A stretch of 54,171 bases of DNA, from contig NW_019091609.1 in assembly GCF_001949145.1 (NCBI RefSeq), positions 1 to 54,171 on the forward strand, given 5' to 3'. The stretch is from Acanthaster planci. Lineage: Eukaryota; Echinodermata; Asteroidea; Valvatida; Acanthasteridae. A program made the position numbers and the translations under genes. Shown piece by piece: positions 10,990 through 22,544 of this stretch; the first letter of the stretch is position 1; the number at the start of each line of letters is the position of its first letter. The notes beneath the pieces were generated by a model. The model did not search any database, was not told the origin of the DNA, and was given only the letters and a program-made list of their open reading frames with translations.

Positions 10990-12267
10990 CTATAGTCCTG
11001 CATCTGAGTGAGAGGCCAGAGCAGCATCGTCAGCAAACAGCATCTCACGTAGCAGCAGCCGATGGACTTTGGTCTTGGCTCGCAAACGAGCAAGGTTGAA
11101 AAGTTGCCATCTGATTGTGTATTGAGGTAGACCCCATCCTCTGAAAAATTGGAAGCGGACGAGAGCAGCAGCGAGAAGAAGATGCCGAAGAGTTTGGGGG
11201 CAAGGATGCATCCCTGTTTCACTCCGCTCTTGATGGGAAATGGGGCAGAGGATGAGCCATCAAACTATACTATGCTTTGCATATAGTCATGGAAGGACGA
11301 AATCACACTCAGCAACTTCTGAGGGCATCCAATCTTCTCCAAGAGCCTGAGGAGACCCTTCATGCTGACCAGATCAAAGCCTTGGTCAGATCGATAAAGG
11401 CATAGTAACGGGCCTGTTTCTGTTCCCGACACTTCTCCTGCAGCTGTCTCACCGTCAAGATCATGTCAATGGTGGACCTCTGTGCTCTGAAGCCACACTG
11501 GGACTCCGGGTATACTTGATCAGCGAGCTGCTGCAACCTTTTCAGTGCAACATGAGCGAATGCCTTCCCCACGATGCTGAGCAGCAAAATACCTCCGTTG
11601 CAGTCGCTGCGATCTCCCTTGTAGAGGGTTATGATGTTTGCATTGCGCATGTTGTGAGGTATGGAGCCTTTCTCCCAGTACTGACACAGGAGCTCATGGA
11701 GGTGGTGTAATAGAGTGGGCTTAGCGCACTGCAAAACCTCTGCCGGGATGCCATAGTTTCCTGGAGCCTTGCCATGAGCGAGGGAGTCAATGGCCTTGCT
11801 GAGCTCCTCCTCTGTTGACGAGTTGTCAAGCTCCTCTATGACGGGCAGACTGGGGATGCTGTTGATGGCCGTCTCTGTGATGACGTTCTCTCTCAGGTAG
11901 AGGTTTTGGTAATGCTCTGCCCACCGTTCCATCTGTTGCTGTGGTCGATAATGGTCTCGCCAGAGGATGACTTCAGGGGAGCTGTTTTTCTCACAGTAGG
12001 TCCAAAGGCTTTCTTCCCCCCTCATAGATTCCACGTGTGTTCTCTCTGTCAGCACCGTCTTGAATGCTACGACACAAGTTCGGCCAGTACTGGTTGGCAC
12101 AGTAATGTGCAGTTCTCTGAGTGTTGTTTCTGGCACTTCTCAGAGCAGCGAGGTTCTCAGCTGAGGCTTCCCTCTTGTAGTTCATCAGAGTTTCATGCTT
12201 GGTCTTGATAAGAGGTTCCATCTCTGGGAGATTCTCCTCAAGCCAGTCTGTGTTTCGGTGCTCCTTC
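10990..12267 (-). pseudogene. LINE reverse transcriptase palm, broken
   Basis: The N-terminal RT region reads DWLEENLPEMEPLIKTKHE, followed by the fingers with AIDSLAHGKAPGNYGIPAE and FRAQRSTIDMILTVRQLQEK. The palm signature MLFADDAALASHSDAG is kept at 10,990-11,211, so the catalytic FADD box survives. Frames change near 11,360 and again near 11,220. The fingers join the endonuclease-side linker (ending SAALSTFGKA) exactly where the DNA transposon sits, which shows one original ORF. Confidence 0.8.
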
Positions 12268-12270
12268 TTA
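12268..12270. repeat. Target-site duplication TTA (left)
   Basis: TTA directly precedes the GGCGTGAGGTC terminus. The same TTA follows the other terminus at 14,994-14,996. Three-base TWA duplications are typical of PIF/Harbinger elements. Confidence 0.75.
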
Positions 12271-14993
12271 GGCGTGAGGTCAAAATACAGACGGTTTAGA
12301 AACAGTTGAACGGTTGGTGTTAATCCCCCTTCATTCCGTTCGTCTTTTGGTGTAGGACAGTTCAACGGTTTGAAAAGAACCATTTGTCCTGGACTGTCGA
12401 GCTTCACGAGCAACCCCAACAACAATGGAGTTTGTGGCTGCACAGCCATAGTTGTGAACAAAAGATCCTATTCAGGGAGAACTTCACTGGCCCCGGTCAG
12501 CCTTCCTGGACTGGCCGTGAGGATTAGTGGTTAACACCTTGTGATCGGAAGATGCAAAATCAACTGCATTCCAGGCTGCAGACATTTATCTAGCTTCAAA
12601 TACGTTTTGAGTGGGTATTTCATGACAAAAAGGCATCGCCCCAAGATAATTGTTCGTGTTTAAGCGTTTTTTAGACTGGAAAATAAATGCGTTTATATGG
12701 GAGTGACGGGGAATGCCAAACACGGTTGCCTCATTTTACAGCCTAATCTATCGTCTATGAAAGGAAATGTTCACATAGACGCATTATGAATTTATTTGGA
12801 ACTTCTGTCACATGTACCATATTCTTTGAAGGTAATAAAAAAAAGTCAAACTCCACATCAAATAGTGCTGCAAGTATGTGTCAAGGTTTGGTTCGGATCA
12901 GACAGGGCTTGGACATTTTTGCCGAACTTCAGATCGGTTGGGGTTCGGATAGGTACACACATGTACAAGTACAATGCACACTGAGACATCGAAAGGCTCG
13001 CTATGATCGTGCTGCAAAGGCCTATAAAGTATTTCTACATATAAAATTATGAATCTGCTATATCTCCTGATCCATGAGCAACTTTGATTTGAATACCTTT
13101 TTTATAAATGTTTTCCCCAGAGTTTGTTCACGAGTACATTCCATATAAAGTTATCGTCGAGGGTGTGACAATTTCCGACCGTGTTTTGCCGATCAGAAGC
13201 GGTTGTGTTCGGACCACGCTTGACTCAACAAAACAATCGTAAGATTTGTGCAAACAGAAAAAACAGCATGCTCAATTAGGGCTTTCCTCCAGTACAGAAT
13301 ACAAGATTAAATCAAATTTCGAGCAAATTGTGTTTTGGTTATTTTTGTGAAATAGATGGCTTTTGAAAACTACGAAAATGGCTTTCGTTGCATACCTGAG
13401 GAGGAACCTTTCCAAGGACGGCGTGTACGTGACCAAAGGGGCAATTTTCCATCAGCCTCTTTTGAAGGGATGACAGCATTTTGTTATTCGAGATCTGGCA
13501 AATTCCATTACAACGCATCCGCACTACGATCAAACCCTTCATGATCAAATGAAAGGCAAGTTAGGCCACTGCAAGAACAAAAATCTCCTCGCACTGCGCT
13601 GAAGCACAGCATGCATGCACCGAACCACTTGGCAAAATTTTCACCCGGGGATGCCTTGGATCGAGCGCGAGTCCGACTGTGATCGGCATCCAACCAAAAT
13701 TCGTTTTGCACTCCATTTATGAGACCATTGGCCTAATATGGAACGTCATTACCTTAATATGGAAGGTAAGGGTGTGGCTATCGGAGATTGGCAAATATAC
13801 ATAAGCACGATTGGATGTAGAGAGAATTTAGAAATGTTATGCAGCGACAATGCCGTACGTTGCGTGTTCTTGGTTGATTTCTGAGTGATTCTCACCACAG
13901 ACTTTTATCAACCATCTCATGATGCGGGCCATTGTAAGTTTCAGTATGTTCATGCACGTGTGGAGCACGCCGTACAACTCGTTATCCATTTTTCGTTGTG
14001 TTTGTTTCTTATTAAGTTTTCTTGTATTTTTGTGCCATCAATAAAATGCCTTATTAAAGCCGTACATCTGAGCCGAACAGTTTGGTTTGGTTCAAAAGTG
14101 CCTTGTTTGATGTTTTTTGCCTCGGTTCGGTGGTTTGCCGGCAGCACTAGATTAAATTGTGTTTTTTGTTTTAATTTACTGTGCATTTAAGTTTAATACA
14201 TGTAGGTAAAGTCAAACACCAGAGGTAAGTATAAAACCCGACATGTTTGTTTTTCCAATAAGAATTTTGTGCAGCCACAAAGTATTCAAAGAGTACAAAA
14301 GAATCGTACGTACAAAACATATTGCAACGTGCAAGCTTGTACTATTGACTTTTTAAAAAAATGTACTTGTATCCTTAAATCGTGCAGGTGCAGCTTCGAA
14401 GTAGAAAGCGCGTAGTTCGCGTACGTGTCTTCCTCGATCCTACACATGAAAACCTGCGAGTGTGCAATGCTGAGTCCCAGCTTGTGCACACGGGCAAAAA
14501 AAGAGGTTTTATCTGTAACTACATGTTGGCGGACAGAACACTACGTTAGTATAGTAACGAGTTAGTATATTTGATTCTGCAGGTATACAGTTATGTGTGT
14601 ATTTAACTAAAGATACCAAGACAAAAGATCAAGATTACAGGGTATTGAGACCTGAAAACACTGGGTCTGGAAACCGACAGCGCAACACAACTACTCAATA
14701 CACGTGTTTTATCAGAAAGTTAAAACAGTCTGCCGATCTAAATCCTCCTGTGGAGCTGCAAAGTAAAGAGCTATTGTTATGACTAATCCACCAGACCGCA
14801 GAAGTCTATGATGCCGTAATGCGATGAGCTGTCCATTGTTTACTGGAAGCTGCAGAGTGCAAGGTGTTCTGGACCGCAATGGTTTGGCCAGCCTCGCTGA
14901 AGCGTTCATCTGCTCGATGTTGACTGTCCGTGGGGCTTACCATTTACAAAGCGTTGAACGCTTTCAAAAGCCTTTGTATTCTGACCTCACGCC
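12271..14993. mobile_element. PIF/Harbinger-like element, non-autonomous
   Basis: The element is 2,723 bp. It begins GGCGTGAGGTCAAAATACA and ends with TGTATTCTGACCTCACGCC, the inverted partner with one mismatch over 19 bp. Weaker matching runs to about 40 bp. It is flanked by TTA on both sides and interrupts the LINE reading frame precisely. Internal ORFs are all below about 100 codons and resemble no transposase or Myb-like partner, so it is probably non-autonomous or decayed. Family assignment rests on the TWA duplication and the GGC-type termini. Confidence 0.75.
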
Positions 14994-14996
14994 TTA
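14994..14996. repeat. Target-site duplication TTA (right)
   Basis: Partner of the TTA at 12,268-12,270, flanking the Harbinger-like insert within the LINE. Confidence 0.75.
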
Positions 14997-16158
14997 CCGA
15001 ATGTTGACAGGGCTGCGCTGTTGATGATGTCTCGCAAGAAGTTCCATCTCTCTTCTGCAGTCTCGAATGCCGGCTGGTCCTCAAGGGTTGTTGCAACAGC
15101 ATCAGTGAACTGACTGCAGAACTCAGAGTCAGAGGTCTTAGCAGTGTTGATGCACGGGGGTCCTGTGCGCTTGGTGCATTGGATTTTTCGTGGCAAGAGG
15201 CGTAGTTTGCTGAAAAACCAACGAGTGGTTTGTGTCACAGTCTGCATTGTGGAAGCTGCGTGTGGTGAGTACCCCTCTGAGCTGGGCTCTTCTGGTGATG
15301 ATCAGGTCCAGCTGGTGCAGGTGGTGCAACCTTGAGTGCCTCCAGGACACTCGGTGGTGTGTCTTGGTGCTAAAAAACGTGTTGTTGATGCACAGCTTGC
15401 GGTAGGAAGAGAGTTCCAGCAGTCTCTGGTCATTCTCATTCATCTTGCCGACTCCGAAGTGTCCAAGGCAATCAGGCGAGGTGTCATGATCTCCTCCCAC
15501 TCTGGCATTGAAATTCCCAAGCAGAAACAAGTGCTCAGAGCATGGGATGTTGCATACAGCGGAATCAAGTTCCTTGTAGAACTGATTCTTGTCCTCTGGC
15601 ACAGAAAAAGCGTTGGCGCGTAGACGTTCAGAACGGTGGTGGAGACTAGAGGTGGAAAGTCGCAGGGCCAGGATGCATTCCGTGCCGCCTGTTGGAGGTT
15701 CGATAGCTGGCAGCAGGTTATTCTTGATGGCAAATCCAACACCATACAGTCGTAGTTCCTCCTCTGCTCTACCCCGCCAGAAGAAGGTGTAGTCGTTCTC
15801 ACAAAGCATGCCGCTGTCTGGGAGCCTGGTTTCTTGCAGAGCAGCAATGTCAACATTCAGTCTTAGAAGTTCACTGTTGATGATGACCATCTTTAGAGAG
15901 TCGTCAAACTGACGCAAGTCGTCAGATAAGCCAGGACGCATGGTCCTGACGTTCCTTGTCTTCTGACGTTTCTTTTTTCTTCTTATTTTGCTTGGTGCGA
16001 TGTTCCCGCCTGCTTGTCCAGTTTTCTCTAAGCTCTAGGCCCACTGAAGCAGGTAGACCGTGGTGGGTCGGCACCTTACTGGCCGGGGGCTGCTCGGCTT
16101 GAGGCGGGCGGTAGCTGACCAGCAGGACACGATGGTCCCTCCCAACCGGTTGAGGCAA
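14997..16158 (-). pseudogene. LINE AP-endonuclease domain, active site altered
   Basis: The main frame (15,138-15,941) is the endonuclease/exonuclease/phosphatase-type nuclease that nicks target DNA for LINE insertion. It has AALQETRLPDSG, FFWRGRAEEELRLYGVGFA, LLGNFNARVGGD, SWRHSRLHHLHQLDLI and CDTNHSLV. In active enzymes the GDFN box and the final Asp-His box carry catalytic aspartates. Here both read asparagine (GNFN and NH), each a G-to-A change. A second frame at 15,440-15,856 carries a middle segment (TTVLNVYAPTLF), which shows a frameshift pair. A linker at 14,997-15,247 (FCSQFTDAVATTLEDQPAFE) leads to the RT. The part upstream of 15,941 is basic and Pro-rich. Confidence 0.8.
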
Positions 16159-16270
16159 CCCGTAGCGTCCTACCCTACGCCCATCAGGTTGGACTTATCA
16201 CTTGTAAACTGCTGCCTCCCGTGTTGATTTAGCTGCTATACAGCAGCATCAAAGTGACATCTCCGGGGCG

Positions 16271-18364
16271 CAGAACTGGGTGAGATGTATGGAGATTCAG
16301 GGCTGCCCATGCTCCAAAATCCCCCTCTCGGTCTTGCTGATGTGATCGAATGGAAAGCCGAGCAATACATGTACATTTGGCACTGGGTTGCCTGCAGGAG
16401 CTGCCAGAAGGAATTTCCGGATTTCTGTCGGGCTTACTCCTTGGCCCGTCCTCCTCCCGAAGGTATCCCCAAGGCAGCGGAGGTTTGAATTCGAAGTTTT
16501 CCTTCTCCTAGATGGATTGCCGACAAAGGCTAAGGAGCCCCATCTACCCCACTGACCATATACACTGTACATGTACGTTAAAAAACTAAGATCCTGGCTC
16601 TACGGACCACCACAGTGCCTTTAAGTAGCTTGCATTGAGCAAATCAAGGTCTCTCTTCTCAAAACCACAAACCATTCTTGTGGGGCCACCTGTTGTGTGG
16701 CCTCAGGCCAAATATAAACAATTGTTCATTGTTGACAAGTTGCACCCAGAACAGGTAAGGGACAATTGCAGGGTTACTTGTAGGTGAAGTAATGCCACCT
16801 GCAACTTTTCAAGCAACTTGTCCCGGACAAGTTTTGGGATGGTTCCTTAGTCTTCGTCTTGGTCTCATTGTTGCCCACAAGGTCTTGGTCTCAGTCATGA
16901 CTTACATGTAAATGTGTAGGCCTACTTCAATTCAACTGGCAGTGGCAAAATAAATACACTCTTGTGGATCATATACAAAAGGATAATATAAGAAATCTTG
17001 CGACGAGCGCATTACTTGATATGGTAGTGTGCAGGAACTTCAACTGTGTGCTCATGTTGGACATAATATAAGCAAGCGGAATACTGAAAATATTGGGGCT
17101 CTAGCCAAGGACTGATAATTTTTATGAGACTTACATGTACCATAGGAAGTCTTTACAATTTTCTTATTAGCTCTACAAAATGGCCACAAAACGGATAAGA
17201 TATCCCTTTTTTCCAGCATGTTCAGTATCACCACTATCAAAGCCATTTTGTGTTGTGTACACGACTAGTGATGTCATCACCATTCCAAGACCATTTTATT
17301 TTTGTAGGGGTATACCATCCAGGAGGGGTTTACACAGGCCTGCCAGGTACGGTACGTCTGGCCTTATGGTGTGGTACAGAGCTGAGTGCTCAGGGTCGAG
17401 TGCTAACCAAGAGCTCACCATGTCATGTGGCGGCTGAGTGCACTAAGCTGCCTTTAGTTTTCATAAACTGATGGCCCCAATATTGTGCTTGGAAATGACT
17501 TTGGTTACAATTACGGAGCAACTTCTTTTTTCTTTGTTTTCTAGAATTATGTCAAAACTTAAAAGGCTGGGGAAACTTAATACAGAAAAGAACTCTAAGT
17601 GTATTATAGTATCACAAGAGGGTGCACTTCAGTTAGACAAGAGAGGACGCTATTCAACATGGCAACAAAACATTCAGCAGTTAATTTCACTTCACCAAAC
17701 GACCGCTGTACCGAACATTTAGCATGGACCCTGTCATGTTCATTAATGCGACGTTCCACTGTATGTCCACACTTAGTATGTAAAACGGGTGTAGTCCCAT
17801 GCCATTTGGAGCACCCATTACACTCCATCTCATTGATTGGAAACTGATGCAAGCTCTGATGGACAGGGTGTAATACTAGACTCATAAGAAGCATCAGGAT
17901 ATGGAACTCACGAGTCAGCAATTTCCCATCAAACTCACACGAGCTTTTAGATCTACTGACAGATTGGAGTCATGAACACAATTTTGTCAACATGCCATTA
18001 TCTCTGATCCTTATTAGACACTCTGCAAAAACAAAAGGCAGAGGCAACAGTAATTGACCTGTTGTGGTCCGTGCTGCCATAGTTTCTGCAAAAGAGAAAA
18101 TTGGCAGTGTGCAGACCCCTACAATCACCATAGACCTTAATCCGATTGGGCCCCAGCTGATCAAACACAGGAAAAACAGATGGTGGGGAGTGGGTGCCTT
18201 GTGGATCTGTGGAAAAAAATGGGCACCAGCAGAAAATTGGAATACTAAAGCTCAAAAACGAGTGAGTGTTTCATTGGGCCCCCAGCACTTTACAAGTTTA
18301 CAACTGCCTGCTTCAGCGATTCAGAGATTACTCTTTTAAACCTCCCCTCCACAGATGTTTGGGA
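16271..18364. other. No gene recognised
   Basis: About 2.1 kb of unassigned sequence. It has TACATGTA motifs near 16,365 and 16,570. The ORFs (for example around 17,470-17,850) have no recognisable motifs. Confidence 0.4.
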
Positions 18365-18547
18365 AGGGTCTACTAGCAAATACTTACCCATAGAGCCACT
18401 ACCTATGCATTTTTCCCTGGAGGGTGCAATACATCTGCTAAGAGTTCATGCAACCGACTACCCAGCATGCCCTGCAGCATGCCCGCCATCTTATCTGTGG
18501 GGAGGGAAGAGGGTTACTCTATGGGTAAGTATTTGCTAGTAGACCCT
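18365..18547. repeat. Perfect 31-bp inverted repeat
   Basis: AGGGTCTACTAGCAAATACT and the following bases (18,365-18,395) recur as the exact reverse complement at 18,517-18,547, around a 121 bp spacer. It lies just outside the second DIRS recombinase relic, so it may be that element's terminal or internal complementary region. A small foldback element is the alternative. Perfect arms in an otherwise decayed region suggest recent origin or gene conversion. Confidence 0.7.
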
Positions 18548-18569
18548 CACGTCTGTGTGCGGAAGTGAA

Positions 18570-19628
18570 GTCTAATCTTACTCGTAGAGCCACTTCATGT
18601 ACCTATGCAGAATAGCACAGGAAAACAGGAGGTAGGTTTGAGATACTACTGTATGTTGTACCAGTAGGACAGGGTTGAGCAAGGTTAATAAACATACTGA
18701 TCAGAAGTAGGGTAATGAGGGTAAGCTAGAAGAGAAGAGATTCTTTCTAGTGAGAATGCTGAGGGCTGATATGTGAGGTTCGGTGAGCTACATCTCTTGC
18801 CGTCAGCAACACTATATAATCTTCAGGAATGGCCCTCAGCTTGGAGGACATCCAAAAGGTAGCTTGACATGTATGTGTTGGATTTCGAACATGTTTCTTG
18901 TAAAATGCCAAGAAGTTCCTGCTGCTCTAACATCATGTGCTTTAACTTTGAAGTCCTGTTCTGATAAAGTCAGCCAGTTCTGATTGGCAGACTGGATAGC
19001 TGTCATAATCCAGCGTGCGATTGTCTCTCAGAAATCTGGATGATGAGGGGGACCAAAGTGATGAAGAGACTCTTCACATCTCCCCTGATTAGTGCTGTCT
19101 TCTTGAGGTATCATTTCAGAGTTTGAATAGGGCACCATTTTTTTATTTTCCAGAACACATGTGTGGGACTGATTGTCTGGAACGAAGATATCAGGAGTAC
19201 TGATGGAGTCCTAATGGTTCTTTGCGAGGAACATGGTGTGAGGAACCAAACTAACTCTGTAGAGTTCCCAACAAATATGTATATGATCAATTGATAAGGC
19301 TTCCGGTTCGCCTTATCATCGGGACATAACAACTGCTGGTAGAAAGGCCAGTTTGACTAAAGTTAAGATGTCTGTCCCAAGGGTTCATGTGGGGAATGTG
19401 ATATTTTCCCAAGAACCTGAGGGAGATCCCAGAGGGGAGGAGCTTACAAGTAAGAGGCTTTGTGATGAACATTCCACGAAGGAGGTGACCCAGGGAATGG
19501 TCATTGGAGATTGTTGAGTCGTTGGGAAAACCTCCATGAATGGCTGCATTGAATAATCGGTTGTTTTTATGGTGGCTACTATGAGGCCAGAGTTGAACGG
19601 TTGTACAGTAGACAAAAAAAATCGACAT
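18570..19628 (-). pseudogene. Second DIRS tyrosine recombinase relic
   Basis: The minus strand carries AAIHGGFPNDSTISNDHSLG and LLRGMFITKPLTC (19,287-19,628), matching the core-binding part of DIRS recombinases and paralleling the copy at 2.9-3.5 kb. At 19,111-19,332 it reads PSVLLISSFQTISPTHVF and KKWCPIQTLK, which correspond to the middle of the catalytic domain. Frameshifts separate the pieces, and the C-terminal part toward 18,570 is barely readable. No RT is visible upstream on the minus strand, so most of the element is missing. Confidence 0.55.
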
Positions 19629-20309
19629 CTTCAGTCAGAGTAGACTTAACTGATCCAGATCAGAAGTTTTCTATCTACACCATTTACAGTGATGTCAAAG
19701 TTAGCTGTTGTAGACCTTTGGGGTGAATGGTTGACAACTTCATACTGGGTGCTTTTAAAAATGCAGGCCTATAAACCGGCGATTTTTCAATATCTTCGGT
19801 TTTCAAACATCTTCAAAAATTCTTATTTTGTTCCTGAATACCTTAACCCCATGGAGTGACTGTCTGGTGGCTACTCTAATCTAACACACAACATTTCAGC
19901 CTGACCAGCCCATTTTACAAGGCCTTGTAAAATGAGCCCAGATTGTGTGGTGTTACATAAGTTTCTTTTATTCCCAGAACTGGTGCAGTGCACTGCTGAT
20001 GTCTTTTCGATACGGGCCAGATTAGTGTGCAGCGGTATTGTATCACTCATCAATGGAGTGCTGGAGCACTTTTGTCTCCGGTGGTAATCCACTCACGCTG
20101 AATGCCACAAATAGTAGTATAATCTTTCAAAACAATGACGAATTTCCTCTGCTATTGACAGTTGAAAAAATGTTGGCAATTCCCAGCAGCTCTGTCTTTT
20201 GTTCTGAATACCCTCTTTTGTTACAAGGCCCACAGCTCTTTTGTCCGAGTTTGGGCACCACGGCTATGCGTACAAACCAAGGTACCCGAAACCGAGCTCC
20301 CCAGTAGGA
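19629..20309. other. No gene recognised
   Basis: Unassigned sequence with short ORFs only. Confidence 0.4.
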
Positions 20310-21560
20310 TATGGTTAAAGCCACCAATATGGTAACTTCGAGATGTTTGATCTTTATCAAAGTGATAGCCAAGAAAGACCCTTATACAAGAATTATTCAA
20401 AATGGATGACGTCATTATCTAATTTATTGTTGATTTTTCAATATTTATTTCAGCCCATTGGCTTTGTACACATTTTCAAACCACAATTTTGGTAACTTTG
20501 AGATCTTTGATCATCGTCAAAGTTACAGCCAACAAGGACCCTGATACAAGAATTATTCCACATTGATGATGTAATGATGATATCATCTTGTGATTTTTTA
20601 ATGATTTTTGTATATTTTAGTTATCCCCATAGGTTGTGTAAATTTTTTTTTATAGGTTGTGTAAATTTTTTTTTTTCAATAACCAGTCTTCGGCACTTTT
20701 CTCGATGTGACTGACTACAAGTGTATATATTAGACATGCACTCTTACTCCAGCTGCTGGAGAAGATCGTCACTACTCATTATCATAATAATTGTTAAACA
20801 GCTCGAAATCCCTAAAAACTCTGTTGTTGCTGTAAATAAACACTAACTCTAATTGACTTTTTCGTAACTTTGCAAAAAAGGCATTCTTTTTGTTCTTTTT
20901 TTATTCTTCTTCATTGGTTTTTCGCAAGTAGCAAAAAGGGCATTCTCTTAGTTGTTTTTTTTTACCAGCTTCAGCTACACTGCCGAAGCAGGTATTGCAA
21001 TCGCCACGAATTTTTTTCTTTTAGGCTTTTTCGCAATGTTCCGAAAAAGGCATTCTTTTTGTTCTGTTTTTTTTAGCAGTTTCGGTTATCGGCCAAAACA
21101 CCTTTTGTTTTCATTAAAAAATCTTTTTCCTTTTTATTTTTTGGGGGCTTTTTCGCAATTTTGCGAAAAAGGCTTTCTGTTCGTCAGGATTTTTTGGGGG
21201 ATCTTCTTTTGGGGCCAAAATCCCATAGACTTTGGACACATTTTTTCTGTGCAGCACTTTTGCCATTAATCTTTGTCGAACAGCATTCAAGTTGGCAAAG
21301 GCACAGTCATTATTGCATAGATGTATGCCGATGAGTGACGTCATGATTGCACCACCAAGTGATTTACATGTATTATTGATTTTTAAATATTAATTCAGCC
21401 CATTGACTTCGTACACGTTTTCAAGGAACTATTTTGGTACTTTAGTAATCGTTGATCGTCATCAAAGTTACAGCAATCACTCACCATAAAACGAAGATAA
21501 TACTAAAATATTCACATCATGATGACGTCATCAAGTGATTCATTATTACATTTTGAATAT
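20310..21560. repeat. Diverged ~160-bp tandem repeat
   Basis: Units around 20,320, 20,480 and 21,430 share TTTCAGCCCATTG-like, TTTGGTAACTTTGAGAT-like and CAAAGTTACAGCCAA-like blocks followed by GATGACGTCAT. The first two are about 160 bp apart. The third is separated by 0.7 kb of other sequence containing palindromic repeats. The units are well diverged, so this is old. Confidence 0.55.
20856..21180. repeat. Four copies of a TTTTTCGCAA palindrome module
   Basis: The module CTTTTTCGCAA-NNN-TTGCGAAAAAGGCATTCTTTTTGTTC recurs at about 20,856, 20,917, 21,024 and 21,147. The last copy is a perfect palindrome (TTTTTCGCAATTTTGCGAAAAA core); the others have mismatches. Spacing is 60-125 bp, with poly-T tracts between. 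It interrupts the 160-bp repeat array. Confidence 0.6.
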
Positions 21561-22544
21561 TTAAATATTCCGTTAAATTTATAAAATATATTTATTCTGT
21601 TTGCAGCAAGTGCCAGGATAAAATGTGGTCTTGAATTCATCTCGTATACTGTAAGTTGAATAACGTGACCCTTCCGGAAGTGTTCTTATTGTTTAAAAGT
21701 GGTAATACATGTAGGTATCAAGTTGTTTTCAATGGTGTTAGTCTGTTGGGATATGGTATTCTTCAAATCATCTAATGATGACGTCACCTAATTGTTCAGT
21801 GCCCTCTAGCGACAGATTAGAATTCCAAAAAATGAATTTGAATAGATGTCTGTGGCGAAGTTTGTCCGAATCGCCTGAAAATTTATGTAGATGATCATCT
21901 TTACCAAGTCAACACGTGTGAGAGGTTTGGGGCTGATGACATCATCAGAACGGAAGTTACAATAAAAAGTTCTTTTATTCTTCAAACTTTGGTAAAAAAA
22001 CATCTGTAAGAGATATAAGCATGAATTATGCACGAGATGACAGCCAAAATCTTGGAGTCAGCTGCATGAAGTGCGTATTTGGTGTACTTCTTCACACACA
22101 TGAAGCGCCATCAACAAAAGCCCCCTTACAATATAAACTGCCAACTCGAAAATCCCATTTGCATACTGTGCATTGGCTACTGTGTGCGTGGACGCCCAAT
22201 ATCTGCCTGCAATATAGACGGTGCACGGTGCGTACGGCATATATCAGGACCTGGCAAAATGCCAAGCACATGCCGCTGAGAGCAGATTGCATTGCATGGA
22301 ACCCCAACAGGGACAAATGTATAAAATGTCTACTTTGCGCCTTTTCAGCAATTAACGTTAATGTTTTGTTTTGTATTTTGTATTGTACAAGTCTGATTGG
22401 GTTCAAACCTAGCAGGTAGTTAGGAAGGGAACGTTTACAACAGGAAATTGACCTCACGTGATGACCTCACGTGATTCAATGGTTTTAGAATGGTGGATTT
22501 TATTGAAAGGCATGTCAAATCAGGATGGAGCACAATACATGTGC
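21561..22544. other. No gene recognised
   Basis: No gene is supported. Overlapping ORFs on both strands at 22,020-22,457 have no family motifs. GATGACGTCAT-like words continue to about 21,785. Confidence 0.4.

Larger units (their letters stand above)
10065..16270 (-). mobile_element. RTE-like LINE, split by a DNA transposon
   Basis: On the minus strand an AP-type endonuclease is followed by a reverse transcriptase and a short Cys/His C-terminal tail, without RNase H or LTRs. Once the 2.7 kb insert (12,271-14,993) is removed the element is about 3.4 kb, the usual size of RTE-clade LINEs. The 3' end shows a short TAC-type repeat tail near 10,065-10,085. Frameshifts and active-site changes show it is dead. 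The exact clade (RTE or RTEX) is a judgement from motif style. Confidence 0.8.

Noticed and set aside
10153-12208. Plus-strand ORFs at 10,153, 10,550, 11,516 and 11,906
   Set aside because: They are antisense shadows of the LINE reverse transcriptase on the minus strand.
12490-12580. tRNA-like words (ATTAGTGGTTAACACC)
   Set aside because: An A-box-like word is present but no B box or cloverleaf could be found.
22058-22457. Cys-rich minus-strand ORFs
   Set aside because: Open frames on both strands at the same place, without any family motif; probably chance.
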